Positions 1 through 7,577 of a stretch of 11,533 nt of DNA are shown here, in pieces (positions within the stretch are counted from its first letter, which is position 1; each line of letters starts with the position of its first letter). Source of the stretch: Bacteroidota bacterium (lineage in GTDB: Bacteria; Bacteroidota; Bacteroidia; Flavobacteriales; Schleiferiaceae); NCBI GenBank assembly GCA_003023665.1, contig PXYR01000040.1:1-11533 (forward strand). The letters are read 5' to 3'. A program made the position numbers and the translations under genes. The notes below the pieces were generated by a model. That model was not told the DNA's origin. It did no database searches and worked only from the letters and a program-made list of their open reading frames with translations.

Positions 1-897
1 GTGGTCTTACTTTCCCAAGATGTGGAGGCCGATGATATATTCCGAATGTGTCAAGTGAAGGACGCTCCCATTAAGGATTGGGTTGGTTTAGCCGTTCGCA
101 GGGCGAGAGCAACTAAAACACCAGCGGTATTCTGGCTAGATGAACACAGAGCGCATGATGCGCAACTCATAAAAAAGGTTGAAGCCTATCTCCCGGAATA
201 CGATGTATCGGGATTGGATGTTTTCATAATGTCACCGGAAAAGGCTACAACATTTAGTTTAGAAAGAATTGTTCAAGGCGAAGACACTATTTCAGTTACC
301 GGTAATGTTCTTCGGGATTATTTAACTGATTTATTTCCAATTCTAGAAGTAGGCACATCGGCTAAAATGCTAAGTATTGTTCCTCTAATGAACGGCGGTG
401 GTCTCTTTGAAACGGGAGCAGGTGGATCTGCACCTAAGCATGTTCAACAATTGACTTCTGAAAATTACCTGCGTTGGGATTCTCTAGGGGAATTTCTAGC
501 TCTTGGCGTGAGTTTAGAGCATTTTGCAGAAAAAGACGGCAACGATAAAGCTGCAATTCTTTCCAGCACATTAGACGAGGCCACTTCGAAGTTTCTAGAC
601 AATGATAAGAGTCCAACCCGACGGTTAGGTGGAATTGACAATAGAGGTTCACATTTTTATTTGGCTTTATATTGGGCGCAGGAATTAGCTTCTCAAAAAA
701 GCAATGAGGAACTCAGAGAAATCTTCAAACCACTTGCCGAAAAACTTGGTTCTAACGAAACAAAAATTGTTGAAGAGTTAATCAGTGTTCAGGGTAAAAC
801 AGCTAGTATAGGAGGATACTATTATATGGATGATTCTATGTCTGAATCTGTCATGAGACCCTCTTCCACATTAAATGAAGCCATAGACAACTTCTAA
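1..897 (+). CDS. icd: Monomeric NADP-dependent isocitrate dehydrogenase, C-terminal part (5' end outside window)
   Basis: This enzyme oxidatively decarboxylates isocitrate to 2-oxoglutarate with NADP+ in the cytoplasmic TCA cycle. The 298 visible residues match the C-terminal part of the monomeric (about 740 aa) IDH family, not the dimeric Icd family. Diagnostic stretches are FWLDEHRAHDAQLI (about residues 44-57), SVTGNVLRDYLTDLFPI (98-114), the glycine-rich NGGGLFETGAGGSAPKHVQQ (131-150) and YLRWDSLGEFLALGVSLEH (156-174). The reading frame is open from base 1, so the GTG there is an internal valine codon and more than half the protein lies upstream. The gene ends in TAA at 895-897 and converges on the esterase gene. 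The family assignment is from memory of these conserved blocks; I consider it secure. Confidence 0.95.
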   Translation: MVLLSQDVEADDIFRMCQVKDAPIKDWVGLAVRRARATKTPAVFWLDEHRAHDAQLIKKVEAYLPEYDVSGLDVFIMSPEKATTFSLERIVQGEDTISVTGNVLRDYLTDLFPILEVGTSAKMLSIVPLMNGGGLFETGAGGSAPKHVQQLTSENYLRWDSLGEFLALGVSLEHFAEKDGNDKAAILSSTLDEATSKFLDNDKSPTRRLGGIDNRGSHFYLALYWAQELASQKSNEELREIFKPLAEKLGSNETKIVEELISVQGKTASIGGYYYMDDSMSESVMRPSSTLNEAIDNF

Positions 898-903
898 ACT
901 ATT

Positions 904-973
904 CACTATTGCGGCCAAAGGCATAGATTAATGGAAGGCACTATTACGGCCAAAGGCATAGATTAATGGAAGG
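904..973. repeat. 35-bp tandem duplication, two copies
   Basis: Copy 1 is 904-938 and copy 2 is 939-973. They are directly adjacent, 35 bp each, and differ at one base (g at 911, a at 946). The duplication lies across the 3' end of the minus-strand esterase gene. Because 35 is not a multiple of 3, the copy nearer the IDH gene is read out of frame and the esterase stops inside it at 930-928. The near identity of the copies points to a recent slippage or duplication event. Confidence 0.95.
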
Positions 974-1899
974 TGGAGTCGGTTCGCCCAACTTTGCTCG
1001 TTATGCGCTGCTCCCTCAAACTCAAGAGTAATCCAGTTCTCATTGAAGGTAAAAAGATTGTCTGTAAGAACTTCATCCATGCTTTTTTGGATTGGTCCGT
1101 ACATGGAATCTAAGGTTTTTGTTCCGTAATCAAAATATATCTTGCCCACTCTATCTGGTGTTATGTGCTCTTTTAAATAAGTTGCAAATACTTGTGGAAT
1201 CTGTTCATTTTGTGAAAAGCCTCCAGGCCAATGCGTACTCAAACAAAGGGCTGTACCGAAAATATCTGGGTATTCACCTATCGCATACATGCTCATTAAC
1301 CCTCCCATAGAACTGCCCATGATTGCTGTATGTACTCTTGACTTATTTACGCGAAAACTTCTATCTATATATGGTTTCACCTCCTCTACCAGATACTTCA
1401 GGTAATTATCACTATTTACTGCATGTGTTGAATCTAATTCATGTGCGTTAGCTATGTTCCTAAATAAAGAGTCTGCAAATACAGCGGTCAAATTCGACGC
1501 TGGCCGTTGAGGGAAATATTCAAAACTTCTACGATTTCCACCGTTATGCAAACCAACAACAATTGTGGGCATCATGAGCTGTTTGTCAATAAGGCTGTCT
1601 ACTATTTCATCTACTCGCCATTCTTGACCGTTCCATGTACTTTTTGCATCAAAGAGCATTTGACCGTCATACATGTAAAGAACATTATGCCGCTTTCCTT
1701 CATGATATGAAGGAGGCAACCAAATGTCTAGGGGCCTATTTGGGATGTATGCACTTGGCAATTGAGCTCTAAGGAGCATCCCAGTTTTTATGATACTTAA
1801 AGTATCCGTTCGAGGATGGTAAATAGCACTGTCTTGTTCTTCTGCAGGAATAGCACAAGAGACTAATGAAAGAGCTAATAAAACAATGAAGTACCTCAT
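928..1899 (-). CDS. Lipoprotein alpha/beta-hydrolase, putative esterase (Fes/esterase D-like)
   Basis: This 323-aa protein belongs to the putative-esterase branch of the alpha/beta-hydrolase fold. The N-terminus is a lipoprotein signal: hydrophobic residues 4-11, then lipobox LVSC with Cys15 as the predicted lipidated residue, so it should sit in the envelope. The nucleophile elbow is MGSSMGG, making Ser197 the likely catalytic serine. His299 in EGAAHNEQSW is the likely catalytic histidine, and Asp257 or Asp264 in YFDYGTKTLD the acid. The ATG overlaps the stop of the upstream GH13 gene (ATGA, bases 1899-1896), so the two are probably cotranscribed and translationally coupled. The substrate is unknown; the neighbour suggests an ester on an alpha-glucan or related sugar, which is inference. 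The last residues after GRNS come from a 35-bp tandem duplication; before it the protein would have ended GRNSE with TAG at 901-899. Confidence 0.88.
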   Translation of the reverse strand: MRYFIVLLALSLVSCAIPAEEQDSAIYHPRTDTLSIIKTGMLLRAQLPSAYIPNRPLDIWLPPSYHEGKRHNVLYMYDGQMLFDAKSTWNGQEWRVDEIVDSLIDKQLMMPTIVVGLHNGGNRRSFEYFPQRPASNLTAVFADSLFRNIANAHELDSTHAVNSDNYLKYLVEEVKPYIDRSFRVNKSRVHTAIMGSSMGGLMSMYAIGEYPDIFGTALCLSTHWPGGFSQNEQIPQVFATYLKEHITPDRVGKIYFDYGTKTLDSMYGPIQKSMDEVLTDNLFTFNENWITLEFEGAAHNEQSWANRLHLPLIYAFGRNSAFH

Positions 1900-3737
1900 T
1901 TATTCAATGATAGTATGAGCGTTTCTAGTGGACCAACCTCTACCTTACCATTGCTTAGCTGGATGCGTTCTCCGGTAAGTAAATTTTCTGCAGATATTGA
2001 TTCTTGTAATCCTTCACTAAACCGGTCCAATTCTATACTCTTTCCGCTACTATTTCGGTTTGCAACTACCATTATTCTTTCTTGCTCAAATGATCTAAAG
2101 TATACGTATACCTCATTTAATGGTATATAATGAAGCAATTTACCCGAATTCAAAGCCAAGCTATTCTTGCGCAGATGTGCCAGTTTTTTAAACCACTCTA
2201 ACCCCTCAAGTTGTTGGGTACTCAATCCATTTCCGGTAAAGGCGTTCACATTATCACCGGACCACCCTCCAGGAAAATCAGAACGGATTATACCGTGATC
2301 CGATGACTCTCCATTAGACATTAATATTTCCGTTCCATAAAATATCTGAAGTGTTCCACGCATTGTGAAGTAAATACTCATGGCCATTTTCCAAAGGTCA
2401 AAATCTTCATCCAATTGAGTATAAATGCGGCTCATATCATGGTTATCCGGAAATATCATAATATTATTTAGTTCACCATACATATAGTCATTAGCTAAAC
2501 TCTCGTAAATCTTTGTCATACTGCTTCTCCAAGCCGTTTCTCCCTTTAACCCTTCTGTTATTGCAGACTGAAGCGGAAAATCCATGATACTTGGTAAATA
2601 GCTATTGTAACCATCACCACGAATAACATTACTCTGCCAATAGCTTATTAAAGAGGGATCACTTACCCATTCCTCTCCTACAATATTAAAATTTGGATAT
2701 TCCTCAAGAATTCCTTTGGTCCAATCTGCGAGAAATTCCTTGTCAGGATACGACCAGGTATCCATTCTAATACCATATAAGTCCGCATATTCAATCCACC
2801 ATATAGAATTTTGAATGAGGTATCTTGCCAATTTAGGTTGGCGCTGATTCAAGTCTGGCATGGTAGAAACAAACCATCCGTCGTGAAAAACTTTTTGATC
2901 AATCGCCGCAGAATGAGGATCAAACCGGCTCACTTTCATATGATTGGTTTGTGTAAATTCTTCCCACTGATTCACCCAATCTTTACTTGGCAAATCGGAC
3001 ATCCATGGGTGATAGCTGCCAATATGATTTGCTACCTGATCCATGATTACTCCTATTCCCATTTGTGATGCTCTAGCACATAATTGCTGATACTCTTCAT
3101 TAGAGCCGTATCGTGAATCTACATTATACAAGTCAGTCATGGCGTAGCCATGGTAACTGTAGTCTGGCATATTATTCTCTAAAACCGGGTTTAACCAAAT
3201 TGCCGTCATTCCGATTTCCTTTATATAGTCCAAGTGGTTTTCAATACCTTCTAAATCACCTCCATGCCTACCTCCTTTGAGCGAACGATTAGAAGTTTCA
3301 AGCATTCCTTTCAAATTGTCATTTGCCGTATTTCCGTTGCAAAATCTATCTGGCATGAGTAGATAAATATTATCCTTTGAAGAGAATCCCTTGCGCTCTG
3401 AACTTTGAGGCCTACGCTCTTGAATTTCTACTAACAATGAGCCCACTCTTTTACCTTTTGTATTGGTAAATGTCATTTTGTGTTGACCTTCTAAAGCATC
3501 AGATGGAATATGAACAGTTACAAATAGATAATTGGGACTTGAAAGAGATTCAGATTTGATGACATGGAGTGTCTTTGATTGAGCTTCTAATTCATGTATG
3601 TCTGAACCGTAGACCATGAATTCAACTGTATCTAATTTCATTCCCTTCCACCAACTAGGCGGCTCAATTTTGTGCAGTTTTTGGGCGGTTAGCCCAACAG
3701 AAATCAGTAAAATAGACAGTGTAGAGTAAAGCTTCAT
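1896..3737 (-). CDS. Secreted GH13 alpha-amylase family enzyme (cyclomaltodextrinase/neopullulanase, SusA-like)
   Basis: This 613-aa glycoside hydrolase cleaves alpha-1,4 (possibly alpha-1,6) glucosidic bonds in starch- or glycogen-type glucans. A signal peptide covers residues 1-19 (cut near TAQ), with no lipobox, so it is probably periplasmic. Residues about 24-107 look like the beta-sandwich N-terminal domain of cyclomaltodextrinases (IEPPSWWKGM start), followed by the TIM barrel from about 120. All four GH13 motifs are intact: region I IMDQVANH (Asp233 to His238), region II GIRMDTWSY (nucleophile Asp326), region III IVGEEW (acid/base Glu355) and region IV FPDNHD (Asp434). The C-terminal beta domain runs from about 525. 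The GIRMDTWSYPDK form of region II recalls Bacteroidota SusA-type enzymes. It is the first gene of a two-gene operon with the esterase; no SusC/SusD genes are visible here. Confidence 0.93.
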   Translation of the reverse strand: MKLYSTLSILLISVGLTAQKLHKIEPPSWWKGMKLDTVEFMVYGSDIHELEAQSKTLHVIKSESLSSPNYLFVTVHIPSDALEGQHKMTFTNTKGKRVGSLLVEIQERRPQSSERKGFSSKDNIYLLMPDRFCNGNTANDNLKGMLETSNRSLKGGRHGGDLEGIENHLDYIKEIGMTAIWLNPVLENNMPDYSYHGYAMTDLYNVDSRYGSNEEYQQLCARASQMGIGVIMDQVANHIGSYHPWMSDLPSKDWVNQWEEFTQTNHMKVSRFDPHSAAIDQKVFHDGWFVSTMPDLNQRQPKLARYLIQNSIWWIEYADLYGIRMDTWSYPDKEFLADWTKGILEEYPNFNIVGEEWVSDPSLISYWQSNVIRGDGYNSYLPSIMDFPLQSAITEGLKGETAWRSSMTKIYESLANDYMYGELNNIMIFPDNHDMSRIYTQLDEDFDLWKMAMSIYFTMRGTLQIFYGTEILMSNGESSDHGIIRSDFPGGWSGDNVNAFTGNGLSTQQLEGLEWFKKLAHLRKNSLALNSGKLLHYIPLNEVYVYFRSFEQERIMVVANRNSSGKSIELDRFSEGLQESISAENLLTGERIQLSNGKVEVGPLETLILSLNK

Positions 3738-3810
3738 TTTGTATTCTATGTGATTGTTGCTAAAAGTACAACTTCAAGGATTTTTTACCTCCTATTTGTT
3801 AAACAGCCCT

Positions 3811-3818
3811 TAGTTTTG
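3811..3818 (+). promoter_or_regulatory. Candidate Bacteroidota -7 box for the DEAD-box-like gene
   Basis: TAGTTTTG matches the TAnnTTTG -7 consensus exactly and ends 16 bases before the ATG at 3835. A TTTG lies at 3795-3798, but only 12 bases separate it from the box, closer than the usual -33 element, so support rests on the -7 box alone. The 97-bp gap at 3738-3834 must also hold the promoter for the divergent GH13 operon. There only an imperfect TACTTTTA on the minus strand was found. Confidence 0.35.
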
Positions 3819-3834
3819 CACAAAAGATGAGCAA

Positions 3835-4446
3835 ATGCCAAAATTGAAATTACAACAAGAAGTCTTAGACCTGTTAGAGTCTATGGATTTGCTTCCATTC
3901 AATTCGGCTCAAATCAAGATAACTAGTGCATATAAAAGTGGCCAAAACCATTGGTTACAGTTAAATCGCCTAGAAGATTCTCGTCCTGCCATTGTTGCGT
4001 CTGCCATACATACTTTGAAATCAAGTTATGAAGATGTGGCTCGATGTTTAATTCTAGTTCCGAATTCTGAAATAGCTGATTATTATTTAAATCTTTTTAA
4101 CCTTTTAGGGAAACATACAGACTTGCGCGTATGGACGGCTTATCAAGGACCTAAAATTTTAGATCAAAAAGAAAATATCTACTTTGGTGCAGATGTCGTT
4201 ATTGCCACGCCAAAAAGACTTAACGAACTCTTAAATATAGAAGGCTTCAACAGCGCAGCTGTACAAACGCTCATTTTAGACTCTGCGGATCAATTGCTGA
4301 AGGTGGGTGCGATAAGCTTTACACAGCGAATAAGCGATAGTATACCAAAAAAACAAAGGATTAGTATTTCAGTCAAAGGAGGAAAGGGAGTTGGTGCCTA
4401 TATGGATAGGTTTGCTTATCCCTTCACTTTGGCAACATTGGAATAA
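3835..4446 (+). CDS. Small degenerate DEAD-box helicase-like protein (single RecA-like domain)
   Basis: This 203-aa protein looks like only the first RecA domain of a DEAD-box RNA helicase. Landmarks appear in the right order: a Q-motif-like PFNSAQIKI (21-29), motif Ia-like LILVPNSEIA (72-81), motif Ib-like VVIATPKRLNELL (121-133) and motif II as LILDSAD (146-152), i.e. DSAD instead of DEAD. Where the P-loop AxTGSGKT should be there is SAYKSGQN (31-38), lacking the GKT residues. The SAT position reads ISIS (176-179). The second helicase domain is absent. ATP hydrolysis and unwinding therefore look unlikely; RNA or protein binding is possible. Short stand-alone DEAD-like proteins of about 200 aa occur in flavobacteria as I recall them. 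The gene diverges from the GH13 operon and its 3' end overlaps the acyltransferase gene by 31 bp. Confidence 0.8.
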   Translation: MPKLKLQQEVLDLLESMDLLPFNSAQIKITSAYKSGQNHWLQLNRLEDSRPAIVASAIHTLKSSYEDVARCLILVPNSEIADYYLNLFNLLGKHTDLRVWTAYQGPKILDQKENIYFGADVVIATPKRLNELLNIEGFNSAAVQTLILDSADQLLKVGAISFTQRISDSIPKKQRISISVKGGKGVGAYMDRFAYPFTLATLE

Positions 4447-5222
4447 ATTGCAGCGCCGGGTTCTCTATTATCAGGCCAAAACCCAATGTCATCTGCAGGG
4501 AATTTTTCATTTAGACCGCTAAGACTTTTATTCCACCATTGAATCGCATCATTACATAAGGCGATTCCGTCTTTACCCTGCAAAGGTACTTGCCTAACTT
4601 CTACATAAGCATTTACCCTTTTTAATTGACATATTTCCCAGAGGTGCTTTCCAAAGGATATTCCTGGAGGGTAACCGGTTTTTGCATTATCAAAATGTAA
4701 ACTCCATTGATACAATTTAAAACCATGTCTAGCAGCCTCATGAAACATACCTGGTCGCACAGGCATTAAAAGAGGGCCTTCCCAAGAGGTGCCCTCAGGA
4801 AACAACACCACTGTATTGCCTTTTTTTACAGCTTCAGTAATGGTCTGTTTAGTCTGAGAACGACTCGATTTACTTTCTCTCTTCACCCAAATCACACCTA
4901 AGGCTCTTCCCGCCCATCCAATTAATGGCCAAGAACGTACTTCGACTTTTCCAACTATAGTGAAGAACTTATTAGTTGGAATGAAAAGAACATCCAAATA
5001 AGATCTATGATTAGCTATTATCAACCCCGGGCCAATAGTATTAAACTTTTCACCATGAACTTTTATACCAACAACCCGCAGTAATAATCCTTTAAAGCTC
5101 ATGTATATTTTATGCGAAACTCGACGGCTAGAGAAAGGAGCACTAATCACCAAAAAGCCTATTCCGCCAATTAAAATGACAAACACGCAAAGGATTCTTA
5201 AAATGGCTCTTACTTTTCTCAT
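4416..5222 (-). CDS. Lysophospholipid acyltransferase family protein (PlsC/AGPAT-like)
   Basis: This 268-aa inner-membrane acyltransferase probably transfers a fatty acyl group to a lysophosphatidic acid or similar lysolipid in phospholipid or ornithine/amino-lipid synthesis. A hydrophobic segment at residues 8-28 anchors the N-terminus. The catalytic HX4D motif is NHRSYLD (His72, Asp77), and the acceptor-phosphate motif is FPEGTSWEGP (141-150). VIWVKR (110-115) fits the block between them, and VRPGMFHEAAR (155-165) the one after. The length fits the family. Several PlsC-like paralogues are usual in Bacteroidota, so the exact substrate, and hence the symbol plsC, is not assigned. It is convergent with the DEAD-like gene, with the stop codons crossed by 31 bp. 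The 121 bp upstream to the DUF5686 stop hold an imperfect TACTTTTA -7-like box but no clear terminator. Confidence 0.9.
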   Translation of the reverse strand: MRKVRAILRILCVFVILIGGIGFLVISAPFSSRRVSHKIYMSFKGLLLRVVGIKVHGEKFNTIGPGLIIANHRSYLDVLFIPTNKFFTIVGKVEVRSWPLIGWAGRALGVIWVKRESKSSRSQTKQTITEAVKKGNTVVLFPEGTSWEGPLLMPVRPGMFHEAARHGFKLYQWSLHFDNAKTGYPPGISFGKHLWEICQLKRVNAYVEVRQVPLQGKDGIALCNDAIQWWNKSLSGLNEKFPADDIGFWPDNREPGAAIYSNVAKVKG

Positions 5223-5343
5223 GTGTTAAATATGGATTAAAAGTAGTTAATACTCCACTTCAATCATATCGACAAACGAAACAAATGAGGGTAATAAGAG
5301 TACTGAAACATTAAAAAGCTACTTAAATGTCTCATAAATGAAT

Positions 5344-7506
5344 TTAATAATTCCATCGGTCCGTAAATGTATCCTTCACATCCATGCTAACCTTCCATCT
5401 AAATCCCCCCGCGGCATCGGTAGGTTGAAATAAATAATGAATACCAAAGCGCATTGGGGTATCCCACAGCTTGACTTTCCTTTCTAACCCAACATAAGCC
5501 TCTAAATGATGAATGTCCTCTGCAGGAACAGATAGGAATGATGCGCCAATTGAAGATCCTAATGAAAGTCTTTTAACCAAGGGTATTTTGCCCAGCATAA
5601 AACCGTCAAAATGATGGATTAGTGATCCCGTAAAATACGCACTTGGTGACGCAAATGTGAAAGGAAGCGACTGGTACGTATATAGCGGATGCGTAAACAA
5701 GAAGAAATCGCCGCCTCTAAACCATTTATACTCTATAAATCTAACGGATGTTGGATCGTTCAAAAACCCGCCAGAAGTAAATCTATAAAAGGATTCACCT
5801 AGCTGACCAAACCTTAACATATCATCCACCACAAATTCATATTTAGAATACCGAACGTCGCTCCCTAGAAATGAGGGAATACCTTGTTTGAATACCAATC
5901 GGAAATCCGGCCATTTACTTGACAGAGGAATTTTTTGTCTACCCTTCAAATAGTACCTCTGAAAGGGTCGAATCAAAATTTCCACACCTAATTGTGCTAC
6001 CGTATACGCATCAAATGGAGTAGGCTCATTCCTAGTTCCGAATAAATCATTTGACCACTGAGCGAACTGCAGACCCTCTATGCTTTCTCTATTGCTATAC
6101 TCTATACCCAACCTAGTGTAAAAACCATTGAACCATTCATACCTATGGTACATTTCGAACGTTTTCTTGCGAACAAAATTAGATCGAGCAAAAACCCCTG
6201 CTAAATCTACACTTTGAGTGATTGGATCATAGATATCTCCGAGATTCAATGATATTGAGCCATTGTGTAACGGTGCGTAAACAAAATCAAGAGCAAGTGC
6301 CCCCTTCAAATCATTATTAAGAAACCCATAATTTGCCGCTAAAGAAGAACTAAGACTTTGATAATTGGAAAATCTCTTTGTTGTTCTAAGCGCTGGAACC
6401 CAACGTGTCCCACCTATTCCAACAAAATTCCACTGACCAATAAGCGGACTGTAGTAAAAAGAAGTACCCTTACTTCTTTTTCTGTATCCGATACCTGTGA
6501 CTAATGGTTCATACCAATGGAACTTGTTGTATTCAGCATCTGCACTATCCAAGTATTCATCTGAATTCAAAAAACGAATCAAACTGTCCTGTTTTCTAGT
6601 CCAAGCGTCAATAACATCATCTTTGGGTCTATACTGCTGCCAATAGTTTGGATCAGATTCAACATTTTCTGGAATGAATGCGACCAACATTGGACGCTTC
6701 TTTTTTGGACGTTGTGTTGTATTTAAGGCAAGAACCTCTTGGGTATATAGATTATCTCCAAATTCCCATTGGAGTTTTCTAACATAGAAAGGTCCGTTTA
6801 GGTTAAAGTCCTGAGAAATTCTAATGGATTCATATTCAGCTTCTATTGAAGCTATACGATAGTTTCTACCCGTTAAAATCATACTTCCTCTCCAGCCCTC
6901 TCCCATTTTTGGCTCAAAGAAAATAGTATACGAATGCCCCATTTCACCTTGCCGCTCACTTTGTAGTTTAAATGTTGTTCTATAAAGAGACCCTGCAGCG
7001 AACAACCCTGGTATTGATCCCGCGCTAAGAAGGTTATTATCTGTTCTTTCTAGTGGAGTCCAATTGGAATTTTCCCATTTTGAAAGCGGAAATTCATTAA
7101 ATGTTCCTTTGGGTATTTTTTCATTAAAATCAAAATCAGAATTCAGATTGAATTGCGTAGAAACTTCAACTGAAGTTCCAAAATCTGCCCTTCTCTCCTT
7201 ATAATCCTTGAATGCCTCTACTTCCTGATATGTGGATGTTTTAGAAAAATACACCGTTGCTACCTGCTCAAAGGATAATTCTCTGCCCCCTACTTTTTGC
7301 GCCGCATAAAACTTAATATTATCAGGACGAATCTTCTCGTATTGTTTGTAGGACTTAATCGCGTTTCGGATTATTGCTATAGCGGGATCTTCATTGTAAA
7401 CCACAGTCACCGGATTGAGCATGGTAGAAGTATCATTTTGACCTGACAAAGCCATTGGCATCAGTAGGAGCCCAACGAATAGCACGAAACTTTTGAATCT
7501 TAACAT
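5344..7506 (-). CDS. DUF5686-family outer-membrane beta-barrel protein, without the usual N-terminal carboxypeptidase-regulatory-like domain
   Basis: This 720-aa exported protein has a signal peptide over residues 1-22 (cut near LSGQ). The block PVTVVYNEDPAIAIIRNAI (32-50) matches the stretch that in DUF5686 proteins follows a Greek-key CarboxypepD_reg-like domain, and NYWQQYRPKDDVIDAW with the following QDSL (287-309) matches the linker before the barrel. From about 330 onward the chain alternates polar and aromatic residues in short strands (for example YRKRSKGTSFYYSPL) and ends in ...RWNY with an aromatic last residue, as expected of an outer-membrane barrel. The family's biochemical role is unknown to me. 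Here the mature protein starts directly at the LNPVTVV block, so the N-terminal domain seems missing. It is probably monocistronic: a terminator lies just upstream, and 121 bp separate its stop from the acyltransferase gene. Confidence 0.85.
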   Translation of the reverse strand: MLRFKSFVLFVGLLLMPMALSGQNDTSTMLNPVTVVYNEDPAIAIIRNAIKSYKQYEKIRPDNIKFYAAQKVGGRELSFEQVATVYFSKTSTYQEVEAFKDYKERRADFGTSVEVSTQFNLNSDFDFNEKIPKGTFNEFPLSKWENSNWTPLERTDNNLLSAGSIPGLFAAGSLYRTTFKLQSERQGEMGHSYTIFFEPKMGEGWRGSMILTGRNYRIASIEAEYESIRISQDFNLNGPFYVRKLQWEFGDNLYTQEVLALNTTQRPKKKRPMLVAFIPENVESDPNYWQQYRPKDDVIDAWTRKQDSLIRFLNSDEYLDSADAEYNKFHWYEPLVTGIGYRKRSKGTSFYYSPLIGQWNFVGIGGTRWVPALRTTKRFSNYQSLSSSLAANYGFLNNDLKGALALDFVYAPLHNGSISLNLGDIYDPITQSVDLAGVFARSNFVRKKTFEMYHRYEWFNGFYTRLGIEYSNRESIEGLQFAQWSNDLFGTRNEPTPFDAYTVAQLGVEILIRPFQRYYLKGRQKIPLSSKWPDFRLVFKQGIPSFLGSDVRYSKYEFVVDDMLRFGQLGESFYRFTSGGFLNDPTSVRFIEYKWFRGGDFFLFTHPLYTYQSLPFTFASPSAYFTGSLIHHFDGFMLGKIPLVKRLSLGSSIGASFLSVPAEDIHHLEAYVGLERKVKLWDTPMRFGIHYLFQPTDAAGGFRWKVSMDVKDTFTDRWNY

Positions 7507-7510
7507 GGTT

Positions 7511-7518
7511 CAAATGTA
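7511..7518 (-). promoter_or_regulatory. Candidate -7 box directly before the DUF5686 gene
   Basis: Read on the minus strand this is TACATTTG, an exact TAnnTTTG match. It ends only four bases before the ATG at 7506, so if used it would give a nearly leaderless mRNA, or the true start lies further in. It lies just downstream of the terminator hairpin at 7524-7555. No clear -33 TTTG was found at the usual distance, so it may be chance. Confidence 0.25.
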
Positions 7519-7523
7519 GAACG

Positions 7524-7555
7524 AAAAAACCCGCACTGAATCTTCAGAGCGGGTT
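7524..7555 (-). terminator. Rho-independent terminator of the TolB/CsgG-like gene
   Basis: On the minus strand a 7-bp stem (AACCCGC at 7528-7534 with GCGGGTT at 7549-7555) carries an inner 4-bp stem (7536-7539 with 7544-7547) after one A-A mismatch, with a 4-base loop. Towards the minus-strand 3' side it is followed by six T residues (7529-7524). It begins 22 bp after the stop at 7578 and insulates that gene from the downstream DUF5686 gene. Confidence 0.85.
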
Positions 7556-7577
7556 AATACTAAAATTGTAGTTGTTT

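Noticed and set aside
1..3. GTG at base 1 as the start of the isocitrate dehydrogenase gene
   Set aside because: The frame is open to the window edge and the visible protein is only the last two fifths of a family of about 740 aa, so the GTG is an internal codon.
904..973. The 35-bp repeat, and the 39-bp repeat at 8775, as CRISPR or attachment sites
   Set aside because: In both cases the copies are directly adjacent with no spacers, no cas or integrase genes are nearby, and the two units share no more than a short GATTAAT string with each other.
2811..3068. Open frame of 85 codons on the plus strand inside the GH13 gene
   Set aside because: It lies opposite the catalytic barrel of a clearly real gene and its product has no recognisable features. 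The same holds for the other antisense frames within the esterase, GH13, IDH and TrmH genes.
5290..5343. Hairpin after the DUF5686 stop as a terminator
   Set aside because: Only a weak AT pairing with an internal mismatch and a G-T pair can be drawn, with no T run, so no terminator is called.
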